From NCBI RefSeq assembly GCF_000284515.1, contig NC_017668.1, positions 3,844,001-3,908,000 on the forward strand: DNA of 64,000 nucleotides, written 5' to 3'. Positions 51,081-59,809 of this stretch are shown here, in pieces. The notes under the pieces are model-generated. The model did no database searches. It saw only the letters and a list, made by a program, of their open reading frames with translations, and was not told where the DNA came from. Every line of letters begins with the position of its first letter. The stretch's first letter is position 1. The DNA comes from Halobacillus halophilus DSM 2266. Its GTDB lineage: Bacteria > Bacillota > Bacilli > Bacillales > Halobacillaceae. Position numbers and translations under genes: made by a program.

Positions 51081-51530
51081 CTTATTAAAGGATAGGGCCG
51101 GTTACTTGAAGACCCAGTTTCGAGATATTGGTTTGTAGTTAAGGTCCGGACCTTGTGTTATATAGCTCTCTGATTACTTGAGTATGAACTTTCTCAAAGG
51201 GAAGATCAACCTATGATCAGCGCTAAACTTTTATCATGTCATGTGGTGAATCACCCCCGTTATAGAAGGATTTACGGCTGTTTCAGGATGCCTTCCTTCT
51301 TTTTTGAAGGGTCCGTTTTCATAATAATATTGGGATGGTGGGGAAATGAGGAGACTCGCGCGGGAGAAGGAGCCAGGCGAGACCCCACAGGGAGTGAAAC
51401 GACCGAGGAGGCTTGTCAGTTCCCCCGCAGGAAAGCGACTTATTTCCCAACCAGCCTTCCCCTTTTTAACGTAACGGCCCCATTTATCTTGAAAATGAGT
51501 CTTAAACAAACAGAAGCTTCTCTTTTAAAA
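51081..51530 (-). repeat. Palindromic intergenic element, copy E (reverse orientation)
   Basis: About 450 bp, reversed relative to copies A-D and G: here the CGGCCC-type end is on the left (CTTATTAAAGGATAGGGCCGG then GACCCAGTTTCGAGATA) and the GAAGCTTCTC-type end on the right (51485-51530, degraded core). Carries the module GGTGGGGAAATGAGGAGACT ... AGTCGC-type half with the CGCGCGGGAGAAGGAGC core (about 51334-51455). Between the DUF302 terminator and the DUF421 3' end. Confidence 0.8.
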
Positions 51531-51536
51531 AATCTC

Positions 51537-52271
51537 CTAGTTCTTTATCGGTGGAAGATTTAAAACCTTCTTTCCTTTGACTGAACAATGAAATTCTCCC
51601 TGACTCGTAATCGCACCATAAAATATATTTTCAATAGAAGTTATCCCGCAAGCTCTCCATTGGTTCTCCAACCATTCCTCGTTTTTACCCAGGTGATTCA
51701 AAATATCCTTTTGCAATTTTCCGTCCAGAATAAGTGGAACGTCATAACCCCCACCCCTATATGGAAGATGGAAATCCTCCCTCGTAATGTTTTCTTTTTC
51801 CGACTTTAACTTTACAGACATTGACCCGTTCGCTTCAATCAATGCTAATTCGACATCATTAATATGGTACACATCCTTTTCTCGAAGCATTTGAATGATA
51901 TTATCGATAGAATAGTTAATGCTTTTAATGTTTTTTTCGACGATTTCTCCATTGAAAACCACCACCGTTGGTTCAAATGTTAAGAGCTTTCCCAACTTGC
52001 GATTTCTTAGTTTACTCCATACAATAAATTTCTGCAGTAAAGCAATTGCAATCATAGCCACTACGGTATGGATATGATTAATATTCGGATCAGCAATATC
52101 AGCCCCGACCACTGAACCGAGTACAAGAACCACCAGAAAATCAAAGACAGGCAGTTCACCTATTGACCGCTTCCCCATAAACAACCCTATGGCCAGTAGG
52201 AACGGAAGGATTGTTACAATTCTGCCTATAACCTTAAGTAAATCCCACAATAAATCCAATTGATTCACCAC
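51537..52271 (-). CDS. DUF421 membrane protein
   Basis: 244-residue membrane protein: three N-terminal helices (about residues 15-90) and a cytosolic domain of the YetF/DUF421 type (FEPTVVVFNGEIVEKNI). GKRSIGELPVFDFLV is the typical family entry motif. Bacillus relatives (YetF, YdfS) affect spore or germination properties in some species. The start is uncertain: tandem GTG codons at 52271/52268 lie within the AGGTGGTG site, while TTG 52259 has better spacing. No terminator other than the repeat element is visible downstream. Confidence 0.85.
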   Translation of the reverse strand: MVNQLDLLWDLLKVIGRIVTILPFLLAIGLFMGKRSIGELPVFDFLVVLVLGSVVGADIADPNINHIHTVVAMIAIALLQKFIVWSKLRNRKLGKLLTFEPTVVVFNGEIVEKNIKSINYSIDNIIQMLREKDVYHINDVELALIEANGSMSVKLKSEKENITREDFHLPYRGGGYDVPLILDGKLQKDILNHLGKNEEWLENQWRACGITSIENIFYGAITSQGEFHCSVKGKKVLNLPPIKN

Positions 52272-52328
52272 CTATACGTAGGTTTGCTTCCCACAGAATG
52301 TTTTATCCAATATTCTTTTATCCACCTG

Positions 52329-52357
52329 TTGACATTATACCTTATGGGGTATATTAT
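52329..52357 (+). promoter_or_regulatory. Sigma-A promoter with CstR-type operator 2, before cstR
   Basis: TTGACA (52329-52334), 17-nt spacer, TATTAT (52352-52357). The dyad ATACCTTATGGGGTAT (52337-52352) fills the spacer, exactly where a repressor would block polymerase. Confidence 0.85.
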
Positions 52358-52414
52358 TAGTCATGTACTGTTCAACACAGCAAACAAAATCTTCATTAAG
52401 GGAGGGGAATCAAC

Positions 52415-52672
52415 ATGGAGTACAACGAAGCCATGAAAAACAGAGTAAAGCGTCTGGAAGGACAATTAAGAGGCGTTCTCAAAATGATGGAAGAAAATAA
52501 AGATTGCAAAGACGTCATCACTCAACTGTCTGCTTCCAGAAGCGCAATTGATCGCACCATCGGTTTAGTCGTCAGCTCCAACCTTGTGGAGTGCATTCAG
52601 GAATCAAGTGATAACCAGAACACAGAAGATTCCATCAACGAAGCTGTGCAGCTTCTAGTTAAAAGCCGATAA
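52415..52672 (+). CDS. cstR: CsoR-family persulfide sensor CstR
   Basis: All-helical repressor, 85 residues (KNRVKRLEGQLRGVLKMMEE is the CsoR-family start). It has cysteines at 31 and 60, the exact positions of the sulfur-sensing pair in staphylococcal CstR, and an Asn in place of the His that copper-sensing CsoR needs four residues before the second Cys. It should be released from DNA when persulfides cross-link the pair. First gene of the sulfur locus and preceded by its own operator; ATG 52415, GGGAGGGG upstream. Confidence 0.9.
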   Translation: MEYNEAMKNRVKRLEGQLRGVLKMMEENKDCKDVITQLSASRSAIDRTIGLVVSSNLVECIQESSDNQNTEDSINEAVQLLVKSR

Positions 52673-52688
52673 TTTTTTAATAAATTTA

Positions 52689-52704
52689 ATACCCATACAC
52701 GTAT
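52689..52704. promoter_or_regulatory. CstR-type operator 3 (degenerate)
   Basis: ATACCCATACACGTAT between cstR and the DsrE gene; left half is good, right half weak. Confidence 0.45.
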
Positions 52705-52733
52705 ATGTATAAATAAATTCTAGGAGGATAAAG

Positions 52734-53213
52734 ATGTCTGAAACAAAATCAACCAATATCATCTTGTTCAGCGGAGATTATGATAAAGCGATGGCCGCTT
52801 ATATTATTGCTAACGGGGCAGCCGCTTACGATCACAATGTAACCATTTTCCACACATTCTGGGGGTTAAACGCTCTGCGAAAAGATGAACAAGTATCTGT
52901 TAAGAAAAACTTCATGGAAAAAATGTTTGGAAAAATGATGCCTAGAGGTGCCGATAAAATGGGCATATCTAAAATGAACTATGCTGGCTTCGGCCCGAAA
53001 ATGATTAAAGATGTCATGAAAAAACACAACGCGATGCCTCTGCCTGACCTTATTGAAATGGCGCAGGAACAGGATATTAACCTTGTCGCTTGTACCATGA
53101 CCATGGATCTCTTAGGGCTTCAAAAAGAAGAACTGCTCGATGAAATTGAATATGCTGGTGTTGCTGCTTATATTGGTGATGCTGAAGACGGCAACGTAAA
53201 TCTGTTTATTTAA
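52734..53213 (+). CDS. DsrE-family sulfur-carrier protein
   Basis: 159-residue DsrE/DsrF-like protein (IILFSGDYDKAMAAYIIANG entry, DsrE2-type insertion with KMMPRGADKMG). One candidate sulfur-accepting cysteine, Cys120 (VACTMTMDLLG). It should relay persulfide sulfur between the rhodanese and TusA proteins encoded alongside. In S. aureus CstA a DsrE domain is fused to rhodanese and TusA; here it is a separate gene. ATG 52734, AGGAGG upstream. Confidence 0.88.
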   Translation: MSETKSTNIILFSGDYDKAMAAYIIANGAAAYDHNVTIFHTFWGLNALRKDEQVSVKKNFMEKMFGKMMPRGADKMGISKMNYAGFGPKMIKDVMKKHNAMPLPDLIEMAQEQDINLVACTMTMDLLGLQKEELLDEIEYAGVAAYIGDAEDGNVNLFI

Positions 53214-53229
53214 TAGGAGGTTAGCCTAA

Positions 53230-53526
53230 ATGAAAACAATAAGTGCGCAAGAACTGGAAGAAAAATTGAACAAGAATGAATCATTGAATCTCATAGACGT
53301 TCGTGAGGATGAAGAAGTAGCGGCCGGGAAAATTCCTGGTGCTGCACATATCCCTCTCGGCTCACTAGAAGCCCGTATAGACGAATTGGATCAATCCAGG
53401 GGCTATGTAATGATTTGCCGCTCTGGAGGCCGCAGCGGTCGTGCTGCGAAGTTCCTTGAACAAAATGGCTATGATGTTACTAACATGGACGGCGGCATGC
53501 TGGATTGGAAAGGCCCTACTGAATAA
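53230..53526 (+). CDS. Single-domain rhodanese
   Basis: 98-residue sulfurtransferase with the active-site loop Cys63-RSGGRS and the entry motif NLIDVRE. Moves sulfane sulfur between thiosulfate, glutathione- or bacillithiol-persulfides and carrier proteins in the cytoplasm. 16 bp after the DsrE gene, ATG 53230 with AGGAGG. Confidence 0.92.
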   Translation: MKTISAQELEEKLNKNESLNLIDVREDEEVAAGKIPGAAHIPLGSLEARIDELDQSRGYVMICRSGGRSGRAAKFLEQNGYDVTNMDGGMLDWKGPTE

Positions 53527-53539
53527 TTTAATAAATTAT

Positions 53540-53556
53540 ATACCCTTTGGGGTTAT
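53540..53556. promoter_or_regulatory. CstR-type operator 4
   Basis: ATACCCTTTGGGGTTAT, 15 bp before the TusA-rhodanese start; good dyad apart from one extra T. Confidence 0.65.
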
Positions 53557-53570
53557 AGGAGGATAAATGG

Positions 53571-54137
53571 ATGGATATTAAAGCAGATCATTTATTAGAT
53601 GCTAAAGGACTTGCGTGCCCGATGCCTATTGTAAAAACGAAAAAAATGATAAAGGACTTAAATTCTGGTGACGTAGTCGAAGTTCAGGCAACCGATAAAG
53701 GTTCTAAGGCGGATCTCCAGGCCTGGGCCAAGAGTGCCGGTCATCAATATTTAGGAACCATTGAAGAAGAAGGCACCTTAAAACACTACATTCGTAAAGC
53801 CAGTGATGAATCAGAAGAGAAATTGCACCCGGACACCGTAAATAATGAGGAGCTTTCTCAAAACCTGAAAAATGATAACGTACTCCTTCTCGATGTACGT
53901 GAGTCAGCGGAGTTTGCATTCGAGCATATTCCAGAGGCCGTATCTATTCCACTTGGTGAATTAGATGAGCGAATCAATGAAATTGACCAGACGAAAGATG
54001 TTTATGTCGTATGCCGCACAGGAAGTCGTAGTGACATGGCTTGTCAAAAGCTTACGGAAAAAGGTCTTGAGCGTGTATACAATGTTGTACCGGGAATGAG
54101 CGAGTGGTCCGGTGAAACGACATCACTGCGTTCATAA
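53571..54137 (+). CDS. TusA-rhodanese fusion sulfurtransferase
   Basis: 188 residues: N-terminal TusA domain with the sulfur-binding Cys16 in GLACPMPIVK, linker (about 76-95), then a rhodanese domain with Cys148 (CRTGSRS). Combines two of the three modules of staphylococcal CstA. Likely takes persulfide sulfur from the rhodanese active site and hands it on. ATG 53571, AGGAGG and a CstR-type site upstream. Confidence 0.92.
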   Translation: MDIKADHLLDAKGLACPMPIVKTKKMIKDLNSGDVVEVQATDKGSKADLQAWAKSAGHQYLGTIEEEGTLKHYIRKASDESEEKLHPDTVNNEELSQNLKNDNVLLLDVRESAEFAFEHIPEAVSIPLGELDERINEIDQTKDVYVVCRTGSRSDMACQKLTEKGLERVYNVVPGMSEWSGETTSLRS

Positions 54138-54155
54138 AATTTTTTAAACTTAAAT

Positions 54156-54172
54156 ATACCTTAGGGGGTAAT
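54156..54172. promoter_or_regulatory. CstR-type operator 5
   Basis: ATACCTTAGGGGGTAAT directly in front of the dioxygenase gene; its 3' part also provides the GGGGG ribosome-binding site. Confidence 0.65.
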
Positions 54173-54177
54173 TAATA

Positions 54178-55308
54178 ATGGCAATAAAAGAAATCTCAGT
54201 TAAGGATTTAGCTGAAAAAGCACTTCAAAAAGAAGAACTGTTTTTACTTGATGTCCGTACAGAAGACGCTTTCCAGGACTGGAAGATCGAAAGCGAGAAT
54301 TTCACTTATTTGAATATCCCTTACTTTGATCTGCTGGATGGCGTGGAAGAAATTGAAGATCAGCTTCCAAAAGATCAGGATATTGTAGTGGCCTGTGCCA
54401 AAGGCGGGTCTTCCCAGATGGTCACAGAAATGCTGGATGACGCCGGATTTACAAATGTGTATTCCTTGGAAGGCGGTATGAAAGCGTGGAGTGAACACTT
54501 AATGCCTGTTAAGGTAAGTGATCTTACGGACGGTGGCGAGCTTTACCAATTTGTACGTATCGGTAAAGGCTGCTTATCTTACATGGTTGTATCGAACGGA
54601 GAAGCAGCTATTATCGACTCCACCCGTAAAACCGATGTATATGTGAATTTTGCTGAACAAATGGGTGTGACCATTAAACACGTATTTGATACCCACTTAC
54701 ACGCTGACCATATTTCTGGAGGCAGAACCATTGCTCAGCAAACAGGTGCAGCTTACTGGCTACCTCCAAAGGATGCAGAAGAAGTAACCTTTGATTATCA
54801 GCCATTAGAAGATGGAGAAAAGGTGACCATTGGAAACACAACCATCGACATCCACGCGCTGTATTCACCAGGGCACACCATTGGTTCCACTTCTTTTGTA
54901 GTAGATGATCAATACTTGATGACCGGAGATATTCTGTTCATCGATAGTATCGGCCGCCCTGACCTGGCAGGAAAAGCAGATGATTGGGTCATGGATCTTA
55001 GAGAAACGTTGTATAAACGCTATAAAGATCTTTCAGATGAACTAATCGTGCTTCCTGCGCACTTTATGATTATGGATGAATTAAACGAAGATGGAACAGT
55101 AGCCGAGAAGCTGGGTGTTCTCTTTGAGAAGAACCACGGTCTGAACATCGAAGACAAAGATGAGTTTAGAAAAATGGTAACCGAGAATCTTCCGCCACAG
55201 CCGAATGCTTATCAGGAAATCCGTGAAACCAACATGGGTAAAATTGATCCGGAAGAAGAAGAACAGCGAGAAATGGAAATTGGTCCAAATCGCTGTGCCG
55301 TCCGCTAA
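54178..55308 (+). CDS. Rhodanese-persulfide dioxygenase fusion (CstB-like, swapped order)
   Basis: 376 residues: N-terminal rhodanese (Cys73 in VACAKGGSS) followed by a metallo-beta-lactamase-fold persulfide dioxygenase with metal motif H173-x-H175-x-D177-H178 (THLHADH), His233 (SPGHT) and Asp251 (TGDILF). Oxidises low-molecular-weight persulfide to sulfite or, with the rhodanese, to thiosulfate. Staphylococcal CstB carries the dioxygenase first and rhodanese domains last; here the order is reversed. It ends with a conspicuous Cys (NRCAVR). ATG 54178. Confidence 0.92.
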   Translation: MAIKEISVKDLAEKALQKEELFLLDVRTEDAFQDWKIESENFTYLNIPYFDLLDGVEEIEDQLPKDQDIVVACAKGGSSQMVTEMLDDAGFTNVYSLEGGMKAWSEHLMPVKVSDLTDGGELYQFVRIGKGCLSYMVVSNGEAAIIDSTRKTDVYVNFAEQMGVTIKHVFDTHLHADHISGGRTIAQQTGAAYWLPPKDAEEVTFDYQPLEDGEKVTIGNTTIDIHALYSPGHTIGSTSFVVDDQYLMTGDILFIDSIGRPDLAGKADDWVMDLRETLYKRYKDLSDELIVLPAHFMIMDELNEDGTVAEKLGVLFEKNHGLNIEDKDEFRKMVTENLPPQPNAYQEIRETNMGKIDPEEEEQREMEIGPNRCAVR

Positions 55309-55370
55309 TTAATTCTAAGGTAAACAAACAAAGATTTTAAAACAACATTATTTATTGGAGGTTATTCCCT

Positions 55371-55598
55371 ATGAACGTAACAAAAGTATTAGATGCCAAA
55401 GGTTTAGCATGCCCTATGCCAATTGTGAAAACAAAGAAAGCCATGAAAGAAGTTGAGAGCGGCGAAACGCTTGAAATTCACGCAACCGATCAAGGGGCGA
55501 AAAGTGACTTAACAGCGTGGGCTAAATCAAGCGGCCACGAACTTCTTCAACACGATGAAGAAGACGGTGTATTTAAGTTCTGGATACAAAAAGGGTAA
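55371..55598 (+). CDS. TusA-family sulfur carrier
   Basis: 75-residue TusA protein nearly identical in layout to the TusA half of the 53571 gene, with Cys14 in GLACPMPIVKTKKA. Carries persulfide sulfur. ATG 55371, TTGGAGG upstream. A strong terminator follows, before the exporter gene. Confidence 0.93.
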   Translation: MNVTKVLDAKGLACPMPIVKTKKAMKEVESGETLEIHATDQGAKSDLTAWAKSSGHELLQHDEEDGVFKFWIQKG

Positions 55599-55610
55599 AG
55601 AATTTTTCAT

Positions 55611-55643
55611 AAAAAAGGGAACCAGATGTGGTTCCCTTTTTTA
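55611..55643 (+). terminator. Terminator/attenuator between tusA and tauE
   Basis: AAAAAAGGGAACCA / TGGTTCCCTTTTTT; the tauE ribosome-binding site (AAGGAGG) begins right after the T-run, so read-through would set exporter level. Confidence 0.92.
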
Positions 55644-55658
55644 AGGAGGTTGACCAAA

Positions 55659-56435
55659 ATGGAATTTGGATTAATTATTACTATCTTTCTTATCGGATTT
55701 GCAGGCTCGTATGTATCAGGAATGCTCGGCATAGGTGGTTCTATTATCAAGTACCCGATGCTGCTTTATATACCACCGCTCGTAGGGTTCACAGCCTTCA
55801 CCTCCCATGAAGTTTCCGGTATCAGTGCCGTACAGGTATTCTTTGCTACGATTGGAGGCGTATGGGCCTACCGAAAAGGTGGATACTTGAACAAGTCCCT
55901 CATTCTTTATATGGGAGTAAGTATCCTAATTGGAAGCTTTATAGGCGGGTATGGATCCACATTCATGCCGGAAAGCGGAATAAATCTTGTTTACGGTGTG
56001 CTCGCGCTAATAGCTACAATTATGATGTTTATACCTAAAAAGGGCTTGGACGACCAGGTGCTTGAAGAAGTAGACTTTAACCGAACACTTGCATCCTCTC
56101 TAGCTTTAATTGTTGGTGTAGGTGCAGGTATCGTAGGGGCTGCCGGCGCTTTTCTGCTCGTCCCTATTATGCTTGTAGTATTAAAAATACCAACCAGGAT
56201 GACAATTGCTTCTTCCCTCGCCATCACTTTGATCTCATCCATTGGGGCTACGATAGGTAAAGTTACGACCGGCCAAGTTGAGTACTTTCCAGCGGCCGTT
56301 ATGGTCGTAGCCAGTTTACTAGCAGCTCCCCTCGGAGCCATGGCAGGGAAAAAAATCAATACAAGAGTATTACAAACCATTCTTGCAGTGCTGATTTTAG
56401 GCACTACGATAAAAGTATGGATGGATTTCTTTTAA
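55659..56435 (+). CDS. TauE/SafE-family sulfite exporter
   Basis: 258-residue membrane protein with about eight helices and the family entry motif [13 protein letters not shown] and internal [16 protein letters not shown]. Exports sulfite or related anions produced by the persulfide dioxygenase, as proposed for the tauE next to S. aureus cstR. ATG 55659, behind AAGGAGG; an upstream in-frame codon would translate the terminator. Last gene of the locus. Confidence 0.92.
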   Translation: MEFGLIITIFLIGFAGSYVSGMLGIGGSIIKYPMLLYIPPLVGFTAFTSHEVSGISAVQVFFATIGGVWAYRKGGYLNKSLILYMGVSILIGSFIGGYGSTFMPESGINLVYGVLALIATIMMFIPKKGLDDQVLEEVDFNRTLASSLALIVGVGAGIVGAAGAFLLVPIMLVVLKIPTRMTIASSLAITLISSIGATIGKVTTGQVEYFPAAVMVVASLLAAPLGAMAGKKINTRVLQTILAVLILGTTIKVWMDFF

Positions 56436-56443
56436 GGAAGTCA

Positions 56444-56475
56444 AACAGCTGACCAAAAAAGGTCAGCTGTTTTTT
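56444..56475 (+). terminator. Terminator of tauE
   Basis: AACAGCTGACC / GGTCAGCTGTT followed by TTTTATT. Confidence 0.92.
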
Positions 56476-56517
56476 ATTAACTTAATTTCAAAGTATTATA
56501 GACGCTTACTCTTAAGA

Positions 56518-56928
56518 GACTTATTCAACAAAAGGACCGGATTGTGGAAGACTCAGTTTCGAGATAGTGTGTGGAGAAAGAGGCTCCAGGGAACAAGGAT
56601 CATCTATAATCCACCCTGGGTTTTAATGTTTGTTTACGTGTAGGAATCCTGTTGCAGAAGCATTTGAGGCAGATGCATTATGGCTCCTGTCTCCTATAGA
56701 AGGGTCCCTTCACTAGATATCGTTAGGGTGGCGGAGGAAACGACGAGACTCCCGCGGGAGAAGGAGCTAGGCGAGACCCCACAAAGAGTGTTAACGACTG
56801 AGGAGGCTTGTCAGTTCCCCCGCAGGAAAGCGAGTTGTTTCCGTAGCCGCCCTCACCTATTGTTTGCAAAGGACCCCAACTATCTCGAAACTAAGTCTTC
56901 CAGTATCGGAAGCTTATGTGTAACAAGC
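56518..56928 (-). repeat. Palindromic intergenic element, copy F (reverse orientation)
   Basis: About 411 bp, reversed: left end GACTTATTCAACAAAAGGAC then GAAGACTCAGTTTCGAGATA (56547-56566); right end TATCTCGAAACTAAGTCTTC (56881-56900), then GGAAGCTTATGTGTAACAAG, the complement of the AGATAAGCTCCC-type end. Carries the CCCGCGGGAGAAGGAGCTAG module. Lies between converging tauE and ltaS-type genes, each with its own terminator. Confidence 0.85.
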
Positions 56929-56954
56929 AACTGGGAGTCTAATGAAAAAGAATT

Positions 56955-56991
56955 AAAAAGCTGCCGATCTGGATGGGATCGGCAGCTTTTT
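56955..56991. terminator. Terminator of the LtaS-type gene
   Basis: AAAAAGCTGCCGATC / GATCGGCAGCTTTTT hairpin next to the 56993 stop codon. Confidence 0.95.
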
Positions 56992-56992
56992 G

Positions 56993-58906
56993 TTACTCTT
57001 CTTTATTGTTTTTATTCAAGGTAGGGTCTGTATTGACCATCTCGGTTTCATCAAGATAACGCAACAGATCTCCGTAAATAACGGAATCGGAGACACTCAG
57101 CTCTTCTTGTGCAGTTTGAAAGCCTTCCTCACAAGCCTGGCCTTCAACTTGTTCTCCTGTTTCTCTATCATAGCATACGCCTTGAATACCTACATATTCT
57201 TCATTGGCGAAATCCCCATCACGTGTAATCATCATTTCTCTGCGATCCTCATTTAGCAAGTCCTGTCCGAATTGAACAGGGTTCTCATCTTCAATTCCAA
57301 GCAGGTTAGTAAGAGTAGGACGCAAGTCAATCTGTCCTCCTACTGTATGGTTGGTTTCGGAAGGAATATCCTTACCGTAAATTAGCATTGGTACACGCTG
57401 TAATTGGAATTGTTCGTAATCATTAATCTCTTTTCCGAGGTATTCTCCCATGGCTTTCTGGTGATTTTCGGAGATTCCAAAGTGGTCACCATAGATTAAG
57501 AGAATCGTATCATCGTAGAGTTCTGATTGCTTAAATTCTTCTACAAACTGTTCCAGTGCCTCGTCCTGGTAACGGATGGTCTGGAAATAACGGTTCAGTG
57601 TAGTACTGGAAGTTTCCCCTTGCTCAATAGTTGCTAACTCTTCAGGTAAGGTGAAAGGATAATGGTGAGTGAGCGTAATCATCTTGGAATAGAACGGCTC
57701 TTCCATCTCTTTCATCTTTTCCAGGGAATCCTCAAAGAAATATTCATCCAAGTAGCCCCATCCATGAGATTTCTCTGGGGTTACATCATAATCTTCTTTC
57801 GAAAAGAACTCGTTGTATCCTAGAGAATCATACATGACGTTTCGGTTCCAGAACGTCTTATCATTCGCATGCATCACGTTTGTGAAGTATCCATTTTCAC
57901 TTAACAGCTCAGGCATAGCCTCATATTCATTTCCTGAGTGCGTGAAGAATACAGCACCACGGTTTAACGGATACATCGAATTTGCTAAAAGGAACTCTGA
58001 ATCAGAGGTACGTCCCTGCTTCACTTGATGATAGAAGTTATCAAAGTACATACCTTCTTCTTTTAACTCGTTGAAATAAGGAGTAACTTCTTCTCCGTGC
58101 AACGTGTTGTCCACTACGAAGGTTTGTGTACTTTCAAGCGAGATCGCAATGACGTTTTTACCTTCTGCTACCCCTTCAAGACGATCGCTGTCTTCGGTTT
58201 TCTGTTCATTCAAGTAGTTAATAACTGGCACAAGTTCGTTACTGTCAGCCAACGTTTTCTTCATTTCCGTCTTACCTTGCAGCACGGCATCATAGACATG
58301 GTAGTTTAAAAGGCCAATATATTTCACCAGCATTGTGCGGTCAAATGTACGCTCAAGAAGGTCTGTACGCTCTTCTTCAGCCCACTGTAAGTTAATCACA
58401 AACAATGGAATCGCAATAATCGCAAGCAAAAATCCTTCACGCCTTTTCGGTGTGAATTGGCTTAAGCGTGCAGGCTTCAAATAGAACAAGAAGAATGCAG
58501 CGATTAAAACATCAACGAACAAAAAGATATCTGATGCTTCTAGGATCGTTTGAATACTGCCCCCCATTCCTGCCAGGTTCGCTACCTGATTTAACATAGG
58601 AATGGTGATAAAGTCGTTATATTCCCTATAAAAAAGAATGTTCACGTATAACAGTAAAGATCCAAGAATATAGGAAACTAACATCCCCCGGCGCCCCGCC
58701 AGCAGCACTCCAATACCAAAGATTAGAAAAATACTGCTTAGAGGATTGAATGCAAGAATATTAGCTTCATTGGGGTTTTCTACATTTAAAGAGAAAATAT
58801 TGCTTTGAATATATGACATCTTCAGCCAGAACAAACCTATGACAAGAGCATAGACAGTTAATTTCAACAATGTGTTTTTGTTTAAATATTTTTTTAGTGT
58901 AAACAT
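56993..58906 (-). CDS. LtaS-type lipoteichoic acid synthase
   Basis: 637-residue membrane sulfatase-fold enzyme that polymerises glycerol phosphate from phosphatidylglycerol on the outer face of the membrane. Five N-terminal helices (within residues 12-175) precede the extracellular domain, which has the metal ligand Glu258 (SLESTQ), the nucleophile Thr300 (QGRTSDSE, same number as in S. aureus LtaS), HGWGYLDEYF and YGDHFG. Paralogue assignment (LtaS, YfnI, YqgS) is not attempted. ATG 58906, GGAGG upstream. Confidence 0.92.
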   Translation of the reverse strand: MFTLKKYLNKNTLLKLTVYALVIGLFWLKMSYIQSNIFSLNVENPNEANILAFNPLSSIFLIFGIGVLLAGRRGMLVSYILGSLLLYVNILFYREYNDFITIPMLNQVANLAGMGGSIQTILEASDIFLFVDVLIAAFFLFYLKPARLSQFTPKRREGFLLAIIAIPLFVINLQWAEEERTDLLERTFDRTMLVKYIGLLNYHVYDAVLQGKTEMKKTLADSNELVPVINYLNEQKTEDSDRLEGVAEGKNVIAISLESTQTFVVDNTLHGEEVTPYFNELKEEGMYFDNFYHQVKQGRTSDSEFLLANSMYPLNRGAVFFTHSGNEYEAMPELLSENGYFTNVMHANDKTFWNRNVMYDSLGYNEFFSKEDYDVTPEKSHGWGYLDEYFFEDSLEKMKEMEEPFYSKMITLTHHYPFTLPEELATIEQGETSSTTLNRYFQTIRYQDEALEQFVEEFKQSELYDDTILLIYGDHFGISENHQKAMGEYLGKEINDYEQFQLQRVPMLIYGKDIPSETNHTVGGQIDLRPTLTNLLGIEDENPVQFGQDLLNEDRREMMITRDGDFANEEYVGIQGVCYDRETGEQVEGQACEEGFQTAQEELSVSDSVIYGDLLRYLDETEMVNTDPTLNKNNKEE

Positions 58907-59220
58907 TGTAAAACCTCCGTTAAATTTACATTAACCTATTTTACCTTATTTGAACCGAATTTTGTACCATAAATTGATAGTTTAAATTAGCTGAAATAAT
59001 TGTAACCTTATCTATAAAGCTTTGTAATATAAAAATGCATCTGTAGACCTATGCTTGTTTTTACCAATTTTTAAGTATAACCAATTTTACATTCCCAATA
59101 TATTATTTACTTAAACTTAAGAATTCGACGCTGAATTTATGTCCAAACCTTCCTATTTGACTTCCATAGATATACAAATTACGTTTGGACTGAAGAGAAT
59201 TAATTTAGGAGGTTATGTAC
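58907..59220. other. AT-rich divergent intergenic region
   Basis: About 310 bp between the ltaS-type and dinB-type starts. No gene recognised. An 8-bp perfect inverted repeat GTCCAAAC (59141-59148) / GTTTGGAC (59183-59190) brackets the likely promoter area of the DinB gene; otherwise no feature could be fixed. Confidence 0.5.
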
Positions 59221-59676
59221 ATGAGTACAGTTGAACAATTCATCAATTCCTTGTCTCCTCACCGTGGAGCATTAAACGATTTAATCGAAATGATCGATGA
59301 AAAAAACTACGCATTTAAACCTACTCCTACATCTATGGAGACAGAGAAGCTGGTTAACCATACGCTGAAAACTACTTATACCTTTGCCCGGCTTGCCGCC
59401 AAGCAGTCACCTGAAGACCTTTTCCCTGAAGGTGATGATACTCCCTTAGCGGAGCGCGCCAGAGTTTACACGGACGAAACGTATGCATCGATTAAACTGT
59501 TAGAAGATGAAGATCTGGATGAACTTATCGATGTTAAGAAAATGTTCGGATCAGAAATTCCTGCAGGTAAATTGTTAGAAATGGCTAAAGATCATGAGAT
59601 CCATCATAAGGGTCAGCTCTTCGTATATGTAAGAGAGATGGGACACACGGATTTACCGAGTTTCGTTAAAAAATAA
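59221..59676 (+). CDS. DinB-family protein
   Basis: 151-residue four-helix-bundle protein of the DinB/YfiT type. Metal-binding histidines expected in the family are at NHTLKTT and EIHHKGQL. Such proteins are often bacillithiol-dependent transferases or of unknown function. ATG 59221 is 8 nt after AGGAGG; ATG 59215 would be only 2 nt away. Single gene. Confidence 0.87.
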   Translation: MSTVEQFINSLSPHRGALNDLIEMIDEKNYAFKPTPTSMETEKLVNHTLKTTYTFARLAAKQSPEDLFPEGDDTPLAERARVYTDETYASIKLLEDEDLDELIDVKKMFGSEIPAGKLLEMAKDHEIHHKGQLFVYVREMGHTDLPSFVKK

Positions 59677-59737
59677 CCATCATTAATTTTCCCGTGTTGA
59701 ATCAAAATCCCATAAGAACTTAAAAAAATAAAACAGT

Positions 59738-59777
59738 AAGAAAGGACAGGAAATCATTCTTCCTGTCCTTTCTTTTA
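59738..59777 (+). terminator. Terminator of the DinB gene
   Basis: AAGAAAGGACAGGAA / TTCCTGTCCTTTCTT followed by TTAATT. Confidence 0.92.
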
Positions 59778-59809
59778 ATTTAAGACTCTATTAAATCGCA
59801 GTGTTGATC

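Noticed and set aside
52415-52672. Copper-sensing CsoR
   Set aside because: The His required for copper is Asn and the Cys spacing (31/60) plus gene context match the persulfide sensor CstR.
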